Source: Balaenoptera acutorostrata
Lineage: Eukaryota > Chordata > Mammalia > Artiodactyla > Balaenopteridae
Assembly: GCF_949987535.1 (NCBI RefSeq)
Contig: NC_080064.1
Span: forward strand, 43,543,937-43,607,936
Direction: 5' to 3'
DNA: 64,000 nt
In this document: positions 10,129 to 22,020 of the stretch, piece by piece
How the letters are laid out: each line of letters opens with the position of its first letter
Numbering within the stretch: position 1 is the first letter of the stretch
Notes under the pieces: model-generated
What the model was told of the DNA's origin: nothing
Databases searched by the model: none
Seen by the model: the letters and a program-made list of their open reading frames with translations, nothing else
Position numbers and translations under genes: made by a program

Positions 10129-13100
10129 TCAGAACCATTTTTTTTTTAAGGTTCCATATATATGTGTTAGCATACGGTATATGTTTCTCTCTTTCTGACT
10201 TACTTCACTCTGTATGACAGACTCTAGGTCCATCCACCTCACTACAAATAACTCAATTTCATTTCTTTTTATGGCTGAGTAATATTCCATTGTATATATG
10301 TGCCACATCTTCTCTATCCATTCATCTGTCAATGGACACTTAGGTTGCTTCAATGTCCTGGCTATTGTAAATAGAGCTGCAATGAACATTGTGGTACATG
10401 ACTCTTTTTGAATTCTGGTTTTCTCAGGGTATATGCCCAATAGTGGGATTTCTGGGTCGTATGGTAGTTCTATTTTTAGTTTTTTAAGGAACCTCCATAC
10501 TGTTCTCCATAGTGGTGGTATCAATTTACATTCCCAGCAACAGTGCAAGAGGGTTCCCTTTTCTCCACACCCTCTCCATCATTTACTGTTTGTAGATTTT
10601 CTGATGATGGCCATTCTGACTGGCGTGAGGTGATACCTCATTGTAGTTTTGATTTGCATTTCTCTAGTGATTAGTGATGTTGAGCATCCTTTCATGTGTT
10701 TGTTGGCAATCTGTATATCTTCTTTGGAAAAATGTCTATTTAGGTCTTCTGCCCATTTTTGGATTGGGTTGTTTGTTTTTTTGATATTGAGTTGCATGAG
10801 CTGCTTGTAAATTTTGGAGATTAATCCTTTGTCAGTTACTTCATTTGCAAATATTTTCTCCCATTCTGAGGGTTGTCTTTTCGTCTTATGGTTTCCTTTG
10901 CTGTGCAAAAGCTTTTAACTTTCATTAGGTCACATTTGTTTATTTTTGTTTTTATTTCCCTTTCTCTAGGAGGTGGGTCAGAAAGGATCTTGCTGTGATT
11001 TATGTCATAGAGTGTTCTGCCTATGTTTTCCTCTAAGTGTTTTATAGTGTCTGGCCTTACATTTAGGTCTTTAATCCAGAGTGTTCTAATTTCATTCTTT
11101 TACATGTAGCTGTCCAGTTTTCCCAGCACCACTTATTGAAGAGACTGTCTTTTCTCCATTATATATTATTGCCTCCTTTATCAAAAATAAGGTGACCATA
11201 TATGTGTGGGTTTATCTCTGGGCTTTCTATCTTGTTCCATTGATCTATATTTCTGTTTTTGTGCCAGTACCATACTGTCTTGATTACGGTAGCTTTATAG
11301 TATAGTCTGAAGTCTGGGAGGCTGATTCCTCCAGCTCTGTTTTTCTTTCTCCAGATTGCTTTGGCTATTCGGGATCTTTTGTGTTCCATACAAATTGTGA
11401 AATTTTTTGTTCTAGTTCTGTGAAAAATGCCATTGGTAGTTTGGTAGGGATTGCATTGAATCTGTAGATTGCTTTGGGTAGTATAGTCATTTTCACAATG
11501 TTGATTCTTCCAATCCAAGAACATGGTATATCTGTCCATCTGTTTGTATCATCTTTAATTTCCTTCATCATTGTCTTATAGTTTTCTGCATACAGATCTT
11601 TTGTCTCCTTAGGTAGGTTTATTCCTAGGTATTTTATTCTTTTTGTTGCAGTGGTAAATGGGAGTGTTTCCTTAATTTCTCTTTCAGATTTTTCACCATT
11701 AGTGTATAGGAATGCAAGAGATTTCTGTGCATTAATTTTGTATTCTGCTACTTTACCAAATTCATTGATTAGCTCTAGTAGTTTTCTGGTAGCATCTTTA
11801 GGATTCTTTATGTATACTATCATGTCATCTGCAAACAGTGACAGCTTTACTTCTTCTTTTCTGATTTGGATTCCTTTTATTTCTTTTTCTTCTCTGATTG
11901 CTGTGGCTAAAACTTGCAAAACTATGTTGAATAATAGGGTGAGAGTGGACAACCTTGTCTTGATCCTGATCTTAGAGGAAGTGGTTTCAGTTTTTCACCA
12001 TTGAGAACGATGTTGGCTGTGGATTTGTCATGTATGGCCTTTATGACGTTGAGGTCAGTTCCCTCTATGCCTACTTTCTGGAGGGTTTTTATCATAAATG
12101 GGTGTTGAATTTTTTTGAAAGCTTTTTCTGCATCTATTGAGATTATCATATGGTTTTTATCTTTCAGTTTTTTAATATGCTGTATCACATTGATTGATTT
12201 CCATATATTGAAGAATCCTTGCATTCCTGGGACAAACCCCACTTGATCATGGTGTATGATCCTTTTTATGTGCTGTTGGATTCTGTTTGCTAGTATTTTG
12301 TTGAGGATTTTTGCATGTATGTTCATCAGTGATATTGGCCTGTAGTTTTCTTTCTTTGTGACATCTGGGTCTGGTTTTGGTGTCAGGGTGATGGTGGCCT
12401 CGTAGAATGAGTTTGGGAGTATTCCTACCTCTGCTATATTTTGGAAGAGTTTGAGAAGGATAGGTGTTAGCTCTTCTCTAAATGTTTGATAGAATTCACT
12501 TGTGAAGCCATCTAGTCCTGGGCTTTTGTTTGTTGGAAGATTTTTTTTTTTTTTAAATATTTTTTTCTTAACATATAATTATGATACGGTAACTTGCATT
12601 GTTTTTTTTTTTTTTTAAACTTATCATTATTATTTTATTTATTTATTTATTTATTTTTTGGCTGTGCTGGGTCTTCGGTTCGTGCGAGGGCTTTCTCTAG
12701 TTGCGGCAAGTGGGGGCCACTCTTCATCGCGGTGCGGGGACCGCTCTTCATCGCGGTGCGCGGGCCTTTCACTATCGCGGCCCCTCCCGTTGCGGGGCAC
12801 AGGCTCCAGACGCGCAGGCTCAGCAGCTGTGGCTCACGGGCCCAGCTGCTCCGTGGCATGTGGGATCTTCCCAGACCAGGGCTCGAACCCGTGTCTCCTG
12901 CATTAGCAGGCAGATTCTCAACCACTGCGCCACCAGGGAAGCCCTGTTGGAAGATTTTTAATCACAGTTTCAATTTCAGTGCTTGTGATTGGTCTGTTAT
13001 ATTTTCTGTTTCTTCCTGGTTCAGTCTCGGAAGGTTGTGCTTTTCTAAGAATTTGTCCATTTCTTCCAGGTTGTCCATTTTATTGGCATATAGTTGCTTG

Positions 13101-14322
13101 TAGTATTCTCTCACGATCCTTTGTATTTCTGCAGTATCAGTTGTTACTTCTCCTTTTTCATTTCTAATTCTATTTTTTTCTTGATGAGTCTGGCTAATGG
13201 TTTATCAATTTTGTTTATCTTCTCAAAGAACCACCTTTTAGTTTTATTGATCTTTGCTTTTGTTTCCTTCATTTCTTTTTCAGTTAGTTCTGATCTGATC
13301 TTTATGATTTCTTTCCTCTGCTAACTTTCGGGTTTTTGTGTTCTTCTTTCTCTAATTGCTTTAGGTGTAAGGTTAGGTTGTTTATTTGAGATGTTTCTTG
13401 TTGCTTGAGGTAGGATTGTATTGCTATAAACTTCCCTCTTAGAACTGCTTTTGCTGCATCCCATAGGTTTTGGGTTGTCGTGTTTTCATTGTCATTTGTT
13501 TGTAGGTTTTTTTTTGATTTCCTCTTTGATTTCTTCAGTGATCTCTTGGTTATTTAGTAGCATATTGTTTAGCCTCCATGTGTTTGTATTTTTTACAGTT
13601 TTTTTCCTGTAATTGATATCTAGTCTCATACCGTTGTGGTTGCAAAAGATACTTGATACTATTTCAGTTCTCTTAAATTTACCAAGGCTTGGTTTGTTAC
13701 CCAAGATATGATCTATCCTGGAGAATGTTCCTTGAGCACTTGAGAAGAAAGTGTATTCTGTTGTTTTTGGATGGAATGTCCTATAAATATTAATTAAGTC
13801 CATCTTGTTTAATGTATCATTTAAAGCTTATGTTTCCTTATTTATTTTCATTTTGGATGATCTGTCCATTGATGAAAGTGGGGTGTTAAAGTTCCCTACT
13901 ATGATTGTGTTACTGTTGATTTCCCCTTTTATGGCTGTTAGCATTTGCCTTATGTATTGAGGTGCTCCTATGTTGGGTGCAAAAATATTTACAATTGTTA
14001 TATCTTCTTCTTGGATTGATCCCTTGATCATTAGGTAGTGTCCTTTTTTGTCTCTTGTAATAGTCTTTATTTTAAAGTCTATTTTGTCTGATATGAAAAT
14101 TGCTACTCCAGCTTTCTTTTGGTTTCCATTTACATGGAATATCTTTTTCCATCCCCTCACTTTCAGTCTGTATGTGTCTCTATGTCTAAAGTGGGTCTCT
14201 TGTAGACAGCATATATATGGGTCTTGTTTTTGTATGCATTCAGCCAGTCTATGTCTTTTGGTTGGAGCATTTAATCCATTTACATTTAAGGTAATTATCA
14301 ATATGTATGTTCCTATGACCAT
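10129..14322 (-). pseudogene. L1 ORF2 (endonuclease/reverse transcriptase), broken
   Basis: ORF2 encodes the L1 enzyme that nicks the target and copies L1 RNA into DNA. Reading from the right, 13828-14322 gives the endonuclease start (LNVNGLNAPTKRHRLAECIQ and the catalytic-site motif QETHF). 11365-11952 carries the reverse-transcriptase core motif FADDM. 11922-12326 holds the upstream RT part ([23 protein letters not shown]). 10129-10548 is the C-terminal region ([14 protein letters not shown], then IEKMWHIYTMEYYSAIKRNE). The frame is broken into at least seven pieces by frameshifts and stops and is split by a SINE at 12546-12944, so the copy cannot make the full enzyme. Confidence 0.9.
12546..12944 (-). 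mobile_element. CHR-type tRNA SINE inserted in L1 ORF2
   Basis: Reverse SINE with 15-bp target-site duplications TGTTGGAAGATTTTT at 12531-12545 and 12945-12959. The SINE body (about 12655-12944) ends in CTGCGCCACCAGGGAAGCCC. The left part has two poly-T tracts (12541-12554 and 12602-12616) separated by unrelated AT-rich sequence, which implies a long compound A-tail. A GCGGTGCG(C)GGGCC unit near 12730-12765 is duplicated. It is younger than the L1 it interrupts. Confidence 0.9.
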
Positions 14323-14399
14323 TTTCTTAATTGTTCTGGATCTGTTATTGCAGGTGTTTTCCTTCTCTTGTGTTTCCTGCCTAGAGAAGTTCCTTTAGC

Positions 14400-15300
14400 A
14401 TTTGTTGTAAAGCTGGTTTGGTGGTGCTGAATTCTCTTAGTTTTTGATTGTCTGTAAAGGTTTTAATTTCTCCATCGAATCTGAATGAGGTCCTTACTGG
14501 GTAGAGTAATCTTGGTTGTGGGTTTCTCCCTTTCATCACTTTAAATATGTCCTGCCACTCCCTTCTGGCTTGCAGAGTTTCTGCTGAAAGATCAGCTATT
14601 AACCTTATGGGGATTTCCTTGTATGTTATTTGTTGCTTTTCCCTGCTGCTTTCAATATTTTTTCTTTGTATTTAATTTTTGATAGTTTGATTAATATGTG
14701 TCTTTGCCTGTTTCTCCTTGGATTTATCCTGTATGGGACTCTCTGCGCTTCCTGGACTTGAGTGACTATTTCCTTTCCCATAGTAGGGAAATTTTCACCT
14801 ATTATCTCTTCAAATATTTTCTCATTCCCTTTCTTTTTCTCTTCTTCTTCTAGGACCCCTATAATTCGAATGTTAGTGCATTAAATCTTGTCCCAGAGGT
14901 CTCTGAGACTGTCCTCAATTCTTTTCATTCCTTTTTCTTTATTCTGCTCTGTGGTAGTGACTTCCACTATTTTATCTTCCAGGTCACTTATCCGTTCTTC
15001 TGCCTCAGTTATTCTGCTATTGATTCCTTCTAGAGAATTTTAAATTTCATTTATTGTGTGGTTCATCATTGTTTGTTTGCTCTTTAGTTCTTCTAGGTCC
15101 TTGTTAAATGTTTCTTGTATTTTCTCCATTCTATTTCCAAGATTTTTGGATCATCTTTGCTATCATTACTCTGAATTCTTTTTCAGGTAGACTGCCTGTT
15201 TCCTCTCCATTTGTTCGGTCTGATGTGTTTTTACCTTGCTCCTTCACCTGCTGCATATTTCTCTGTCTTCTCATTTTGCTTAACTTACTGTGTTTAGGGT
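14400..15300 (-). pseudogene. L1 ORF1 remnant
   Basis: The complement of 14880-14930 reads as the ORF1 coiled-coil to RNA-recognition transition (MKRIEDSLRDLWDK). The neighbouring complement reads NIRIIGVLEEEE, a conserved ORF1 motif. ORF1 protein is the RNA-binding chaperone of L1. No long open frame remains, so this is a decayed copy. Boundaries are inferred from the distance to ORF2 and the 5' region. Confidence 0.7.
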
Positions 15301-17240
15301 CTCGTTTTTGCAGGCTGCAGGTACATAGTTCCTGTTTTTTTTTTGGTGTCTGCCCCCAGTGGGTAAGGTTGGTTCAGTGGGTTGTGTAGGCTTCTTGGTG
15401 GAGGGGACTGGTGCCTGTGTTCTGGTGGATGAGGCTGGATCTTGTCTTTCTGGTGGGCAGGACCGCATCCGGTGGTGTGTTTTGGGGTGTCTGTGAACTT
15501 ATTATGATTTTAGGCAGCCTCTCTGCTAATGGGTGGGGTTGTGTTCCTGTCTTGCTAGTTGTTTGGCATGGGGTGTCCAGCACTGGAGCTTTCTGGTCTT
15601 TGAGTGGTGCTGGGTCTTAGCGTTGAGATGGAGATCTCTGGGAGAGCTTTCGCCATTTGATATTATGTGGAGCCAGGAGGTTTCTGTTGGACCAGTGTCC
15701 TGAACTCGGCTCTCCCACCTCAGAGGCACAGGTCTGACACCCCACTGGAACACCAAGACCCTGTCAGCCACATGGCTCAGAAGAAAAGGGAGAAGAAAAA
15801 AAGAATGAAAGAAAAAGAAATAAATAAAATAAAGTTATTAAAATAAAAAATAAAAGTAGTATTTTTAAAATTAAGAAATAAAAAAGTAATAAAAAGAAAA
15901 AGAAGAGAGCAACGAAACCAATAAACAAATCCACCAATGATAAGAAGCACTAAAATCTATACTAAGATAAACAGAAAAAGCAGAAAGTAGTCAGTCGCAT
16001 ACAGCAAACCCCAAGTCTACAGTTGCTCCCAAAGTCCACTGCCTCAATTTTGGGTTGATTAATTGTCATTCAGGCATTCCACAGATGCAGGGTACATCAA
16101 GTTGATTGTGGAGATTTAATCTGCTGCTCCTGAGGCTGCACAGAGAAATTCCCCTTTCTCTTCTTTGTTCACACAGCTCCTGGGGTTCAGCCTTGGATTT
16201 GGCCCCACATCTGCATGTAGCTTGCCCTCTGGCGTCTGTTCTTCCCCCGGACAGGAGGGGGTTAAAGGAGTGGCTGATTAGGGGGCTCTGGCTCACTGAC
16301 GCTGGGGGGAGGGAAGGGTATGGAATGTGGGGCGAGCTTGCAGCAGCAGAGGCCGGTGTGACATTGCAGCAGCCTGGGGCGTGCCATGTGTTCTCCCGGG
16401 GAAGTTGTCCCTGAATCCCGGGACCGTGGAAGTGGTGGGCTGCATAGGCTCCCGGGAGGGAAGGTGTGGATAGTGATTCTTGGTGGCTTGCACACAGGCT
16501 TCTTGGTGGCTGCGGTAGCAGCCTTAGCATTTCATGCCTGTCTCTGGTGTCCACGCTGAGAGCCATGGCTCGTGCCCATCCCTGGAGCTCGTTTAAGCAG
16601 TGCTCTGAATCCCCTCTCCTCGCACATCCCGAAACAATGGTCTCTTGCCTCTTAGGCAGTTCCAGACTTTTTCCCGGACTCCCTCCCAACTAGCTGTGGC
16701 ACACTAGCCCCCTTCAGGCTGCGTTCGCGCAGCCAACCCCAGTCCTCTCCCTGGGATCTGACCTCTGAAGCCCCAGCCTCAGCTCCCAGCCTCCACCCGC
16801 CCTGGCAGGTGAGCACACAAGCCTCTTGGGCTGGTGAGTGCTGGTCAGCAGTGATCCTCTGTGCGGGAATCTCTCTGCTTTGCCCTCTGCACCCGTGTTG
16901 CTGCGCTCTCCTCCGTGGCTCCGAAGATTCACCCCCGACCACCCCCCATCTCTGCCATTGAAGGGACTTCCTAGTGTGTGGAAACTTTTCCTCTTTCACA
17001 GCTCCTTCCCAGAGGTGCAGGTCCTGTCCCTATTCTTTTGTCTGTGTTTTTTCTTTTTTCTTTTGCCCTACCCAGGTATGTGAGGAGTTTCTTGCCTTTT
17101 GAGAAGTCTGAGGTCTTCTGCCACAGTTCAGTAGGTGTTCTGTAGGAGTTGTTCCACATGTAGATGTATTTTTGATGTATTTGTGGGGAGGAAGGTGATC
17201 TCCATGTCTTACTCCTCCGCCATCTTGAAATGTAATCCTG
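15301..17240 (-). repeat. L1 5' region (promoter side), GC-rich
   Basis: A GC-rich segment up to the L1 5' end, containing CpG-bearing stretches at about 16170-16500 and 16690-16930. In L1 this is the 5' UTR with an internal promoter. The open frames on both strands here (for example 16066-16689 minus) come from base composition. A purine-rich AAATAAAA block (15780-15960) separates it from a unique-looking segment at 15960-16100. Confidence 0.65.
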
Positions 17241-17259
17241 CCTCGCTCATTCTTTTGTC

Positions 17260-18360
17260 CATGTTTTTGTTGTTGGTGGTGTGCTCATGCTTTTCTTATA
17301 CCCTTCTTTTTGAAAGGGAATAGGGAATAGTCTTAGACTCATTCATTAACCATACTATCTAAAATTGCTGATATATATTGTTAAGTAATCTTTTTACCCA
17401 AGTTGGAACCCATTGCTGGTAGGTATTATTGTGAAGAGTAAGTGTAGATATATAAAGAAAAGCATTTCCCTACTTTAGTATATAATGTGTAAATGAAAAT
17501 ATGGATGGAAGTAAACTGAGTTGAACAAAGACTTGCAGGGTATAAGGGGGATGTATTCTCATGACATACTACGAAGTCCTTAATGACACCTTGCCTTTTA
17601 GACATAATATTTATTCTTAAGATATATTTGTACATTTTATACCTTTCCTTTAAAAGTGAATGAATAGGCAATGGACTAAAGTCTTAGGGGCCAAAGTCTA
17701 AGGAGTGTCCTATTAATCATAAAGATTTACTGTTTACAGCATGCCTAATGATTTCTCAGTTTTATTATGTTTATAAAATTTATGTTAATTGTCAATCCTA
17801 TTGGCACTTCAATTTTTCTGTTTTTCTACTAATTAAAAGAATGGTAGAATAGAATGCAAAGTACATTAAAATAGTTGCATGAGCACTGCTCTTCCAGTGG
17901 AGATGGTGATGCTACAGGAACTAAATTGTTGCCTGGCAGGCTTTGCGTGATGTGTTGGCACAAAATGTCTGCTTGTTGATTAATAATAGAAAATTCAAAC
18001 TTTTCTCTGAGGAGTCAGTGTACAAGAAAGTACAAGTTATATGAAGGTTGAATAGGCAAGTACTGCTTATGTAAAATGTCATCTCATACCTCAGGAAAAC
18101 TTGGGGACTCAAAACTGACTTAGGGGACATTGAAGCATTAAATTATATGCACTTATAATAGCAGTTCAGGGAAGGGAATTACAATGATAATTAGATTTTC
18201 CATGTTTTTCAAACTTTTAATAAAAGCATTTTACATATGCAACCTTATTTAGAAGCCCAAATGTGAGGCAGAAAAAAGTACAGTTGCTCTGCTTGAAGTC
18301 AGAAGGTTGAGGGCCTAGAGCCCTGCCCTAGGCAGCCCCTAGGCACTTTGGGAAAATACC
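17260..18360. other. Intron sequence with no clear element
   Basis: AT-rich intronic DNA to the right of the L1 complex. The first part may continue the old L1 seen at 8630-9270, but the match is weak. No exon or RNA gene was recognised. Confidence 0.45.
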
Positions 18361-18374
18361 AGTATTCAATTTAT

Positions 18375-18540
18375 TTCATCCATTCTTTCTTTTTATTCAT
18401 TCATTCATTCATTTTTATTATCAACAAATATTTGTGTGCTTATTGTATACCGGGTACTAGCCTAGTTCCTGAGTGTAAAGTAGTGAGCAAGGTAAGTGCC
18501 TATCCTTAAGGGTCTCACATTTTGAAAATAATTATTCTAG
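18375..18540 (-). repeat. L2 LINE 3' end
   Basis: The order ATTCATTCATTCATTC, CAACAAATATTTGTGTGCTT, TGAGTGTAAAGTAGTGAGCA and AAGGGTCTCACATTTTG is the reverse complement of the L2 3' end. Confidence 0.75.
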
Positions 18541-18861
18541 AGGAAGCTTCCTGGTTGCACACTTTCAGGTAGTTCTCTGACCCCAGGTTAAATATCCATG
18601 AGTTAAAGTGCTATCTTTTAGTAGTGCCTAGACTGCATTCACCCTTGGTTTTACTTTAAGATAGATAATTAGCTGGTGAATTCTCTAAGAAAATACTCAC
18701 TTCTGCCAGGGTCATCTTTGGCCTTTCAACCTCCTTTATTAACTATACTTGCAGTTTATGAACATTCATTCTCGTGATCATGATGCTTTAATCAATGTAC
18801 TCCACATGTAACATTGGTTCAGCATATAAATTCAAGTTATGTTTCATCATTGCATTTTCTT

Positions 18862-19186
18862 TTTTTTTTTTAAATTAATTTATTTTTGGCTGTGTTGGGT
18901 CTTCATTGCTGCGCGCAGGTTTTCTCTAGTTGTGGCGAGCGGGGGCTACTCTTCATTGTGATGCACATGCTTCTCATTGCCGTGGCTTCTCTTGTTGCAG
19001 AGCACGGGCTCTAGGTGCACAGGCTCAGTAGTTGTGGCATGTGGGCTTTAGAGCACAGGCTCAGTAGATGTGGTGCACGGACTTAGTTGCTCCTCAGCAT
19101 GTGGGATCTTCCTGGACCAGGGATCGAACCTGTGTCCCCTGCATTGGCAGGCAGATTCTTAACCACTGTGCCAACAGGGAAGTCAC
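18862..19186 (-). mobile_element. CHR-type tRNA SINE
   Basis: Reverse SINE with an 18-bp target-site duplication TCATCATTGCATTTTCTT at 18844-18861 and 19187-19204. It ends with CTGTGCCAACAGGGAAGTCA and has an imperfect B box (GGATCGAACC). It has GAGCACAGGCTCAGTAG-type internal repeats. Confidence 0.9.
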
Positions 19187-19574
19187 TCATCATTGCATTT
19201 TCTTAGTATTAAATTTGGAGGACCCTAAGACAGTTTCGACTAATACCCCAGAAAAAAGAATTAGAATTCAGATAAACTGTAAAGAAGCTGCATCTTTGCT
19301 GGGTTGCTGGCTTTAATGAGGATATCTGCTTTGGGTGGGACTGCCTAGTGGGTGGAATTAGGGGATCACATAAAAAAAAAATTTGAGCTGAGCCCTTGTA
19401 TATGGGTGATTTAAGCCAAGTGGGGGTGGGTGTCAATGGGATTTTTTTTTTTTTATCTTGGAGAGAATGACTGGAAATCTTTTCTGGAGGTGATTATATT
19501 CTAGAAGTGAGCCTCTGAAGAATAAAAGAAGGGAGTGGGGTAGAGAGGAAGAAGACACTAAGAGTGCAGTTAAT

Positions 19575-19760
19575 GTGATGCTAGGCACTGTAATCCTCGT
19601 GTGCCCCCCCCCAACATGTTTATAAGATAGGTATTTTTATTCCCATTTTACAGATAAGGAAACTAAGGCTTGGAGAAGTTTTTATCCAAGGTACCACATA
19701 TGGGAGGTGGCTGAGCCAGAATTCAAGCCCATGCCATCTTCATTACGCAGCACTGTTTCT
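19575..19760 (+). repeat. MIR SINE
   Basis: Shows GATGCTAGGCACTGTAATCC, then ATTCCCATTTTACAGATAAG, GAAACTAAGGCTTGGAGAAG and GAGCCAGAATTCAAGCCCAT. These are in MIR order and well preserved. Confidence 0.85.
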
Positions 19761-20130
19761 CCATGACTTTCTTCCTTTCTTACTCTTAGCCACACGGACT
19801 TCTCTTTTCACCATGCCTTAGCCTCTTTGCAGCTCTAGCTTCACTGCTGTTTTCTCTTCTTCTAAACAGTACAGTATGCTTCCTACTCTGACAGTAGTTA
19901 GGGTTTTCATGCTATCAGGTTGTCATAGTTTCTCCTGTGCTCAGTGTGTATCCAAGTTGCTAGTTGTCACTGGCAGGGGCCCAGCTGAAGCAAGGGAACC
20001 GGGACATTGGTCAGAATAGACTGGTGTGAGTCATGGCATGAAGTGTGAGGTGAGCAGTCTGTCACCAAGTGTGAGGGAGGCTTGGAAGACTGGCTGAAGA
20101 AAGGCTCAGGAATGTTCCCTGTATGGATTT

Positions 20131-20464
20131 TTATTTTTAAATCTATCTATTTTATTTATTTAGTTTTGGCTGCGTTGAGTCTTCATTACTGCGTGTGGGC
20201 TTTCTCTAGTTGCGATGAGCAGGGGCTACTCATTGCAGTGGCTTCTCTTGTTGCGGAGCACGGGCTCTACGTGCACAGGCTTCAGTAGTTGTGGCACGCA
20301 GGCTCAGTAGTTGTGGCTCACGGGCTCTAGTGCGCAGCCTCAGCAGTTGTGACCCACAGGCTCAGTTGCTCCGCAGCATGTGGGATCCTCCCGGGCCAGG
20401 GTTCAAACCCATGTCCTCTGCATTGGCAGGCGGATTTTTAACCACTGTGCCACCAGGGAAGTCC
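20131..20464 (-). mobile_element. CHR-type tRNA SINE
   Basis: Reverse SINE with a 14-bp target-site duplication CCCTGTATGGATTT at 20117-20130 and 20465-20478. It ends in CTGTGCCACCAGGGAAGTCC. The centre contains repeated CTCAGTAGTTGTGGC-type units, and the open frame 20291-20521 lies over them and is not a gene. Confidence 0.9.
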
Positions 20465-21034
20465 CCCTGTATGGATTTAAAGGCAGGGAGTCAAACAGGT
20501 ATTGACCTGTACCCTGTTTAACTTTACTCCAGAGTTTTTGACTACAGAGTTCTCTCTTAATATGTCAGCTGAGGGAGCATGCTTAAGTTGTTGAGGAAAA
20601 CAGGCCAACATATCTTCCAATATTTATTCCTCCTTTGCAGAGGAAGCCCTACCTACCTAGGAAGCCTAAATGTGGAGCAGGGGGTCACCAGTAAAACAAG
20701 GATGGCAATACCGACCTCCAGACGTGTTGTATTGATACTATTAGAGAAAATGCATATAAATACTCAGCATGATGCCTGGTAAATAGCAGGACTCAAAAAA
20801 TAGTAGCTGTTGCTATTATTATTTTTTGTTTTATGAAGTTGCTAATGATCATGCTGCTGCTGTTTCTGGGATTCCCTTTTCTCCTTTTTCTAGCCAATGG
20901 TTTGGGCTAGAGGTAACCCAAATTAGGTTTTTGAAAATGCCACACACAGAGCACGATACCAGGGATAGAAAGCTGATTCCCTGCTAGTCAGGGAGCTCTC
21001 AGTTTAATAGGAGAAACGCCAATAGAAATATTTA

Positions 21035-21185
21035 CTAGAAAGACAATAATGAGGATAGCAGTTTGTGCAGGTTCCATACCAAAGGCTTACATGCATTTTC
21101 TCACTTCACTCTTTTAACAACCCGGAGAAATAGTTTTGAGGAAACTGAGGCAGAGAGGGCTAATCACTTATCCAAGGTACGTATT
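21035..21185 (+). repeat. MIR SINE
   Basis: Contains CTTACATGCATTTTCTCACT, TTTTAACAACCCGGAGAAAT and GAGGAAACTGAGGCAGAGAG followed by CACTTATCCAAGGT, the MIR 3' half. Confidence 0.7.
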
Positions 21186-21219
21186 TTGGAACAGCTAATT
21201 ACAGTACAAAGTAAAGGTG

Positions 21220-21560
21220 ATAGAGACGTATGGAAATGCAGACGAGAGAACTGGTGGAGGCAGGAAGACTTCACAGAAGAGATGGTTTTGATACAGGTTT
21301 TGAAGGATGAAAAAGAGATATAGTTAGGCAGGGATAGAGGTGAAAGGAAAGAACGTTTACCAAACTGCAGAGAAAGGAGGAAAACATTCCAGGTAAAGAG
21401 AAAGTATGTGCAAAAGCTTGGAAGTGTGAAAAAGGATGATTTATTAAGGAAATGTAAGAAGTGTAGGACATTTGAGAATACACGGGAGGTGAGGAGAAGG
21501 AGCCTGAGTTCAGTCTGGAATGAGATAGATCATCAAAGGTCTCATATTACCAGAATGATA
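21220..21560 (-). repeat. L2 LINE internal fragment
   Basis: GAAAACATTCCAGGTAAAGA followed by GTATGTGCAAAAGCTTGG and AGTTCAGTCTGGAATGAGAT corresponds to L2 read in reverse. It is strongly diverged. Confidence 0.55.
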
Positions 21561-21919
21561 AACTAAAACGCCTTTTCTGTAAATTAGGGAGAAGCAGCGG
21601 GTATTTTAGTCACAGAAATGTCATTGTCACCTTTGTGGCTTAGAAGGAACACTGGGAGCTGTTTGTGGGATGCTTTGGAGAGAAGTGAGATTGGAGGCAG
21701 GGAGCCTGGTTTGGAGCTTACTGGGGGGGTTCTGGTGAGAGGTGATGAGGTCTTGAACAAAGGCAATAAGAGTGCCCCGGAGAGGATAAACAAACAAAAA
21801 AATATGTATGACAGACAGAATTTGGTGACTCACTGCATGTAAGAAGATAGGGGAAAAGAAGTTGAGAATTATCTCTGGCTTTCTGACAGAGTAATGGGAG
21901 GATGGTGGCACTATTCTTT

Positions 21920-22020
21920 CAGATGTATCAAGGACTGTGTCTTTTTCATTGCTGTGTCACCAATGCCTACCTGCTAAGGACACATATGCCCTCAATAAAT
22001 ATTTTGTTGAATGAAAGTGT
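21920..22020 (+). repeat. L2 LINE 3' end
   Basis: AGGACTGTGTCTTTTTCATT, then TGTGTCACCAATGCCTACCT, and finally CTCAATAAATATTTTGTTGA, which is the L2 3' terminus in forward orientation. Confidence 0.8.

Larger units (their letters stand above)
9776..17245 (-). mobile_element. Long, probably full-length L1 retrotransposon
   Basis: Reverse-orientation L1. From left to right on the + strand it shows the 3' UTR (from TTTTTTAACATCTTTATTGG), ORF2 (about 10129-14320, broken), ORF1 remnants (about 14400-15300), an A-rich or T-rich stretch (15780-16000) and a GC-rich 5' region. It ends near CCGCCATCTTGAAATGTAAT (about 17218-17238), the complement of an L1 5' start. It is interrupted by a SINE at 12546-12944. 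The 11-bp sequence CTCATTCTTTT at 9274-9284 recurs at 17246-17256 and may be the target-site duplication of the whole complex. Without the SINE it is about 7.1 kb. Confidence 0.85.

Noticed and set aside
12594..13103. 169-codon open frame on the + strand
   Set aside because: It reads antisense through a SINE into L1 ORF2. Similar frames with the same peptide patterns appear over the SINEs at 26028, 32026, 44666 and 61650.
16066..16689. 207-codon open frame on the minus strand
   Set aside because: It falls in the GC-rich 5' region of the L1 insertion and is not ORF1 or ORF2. It is explained by base composition.
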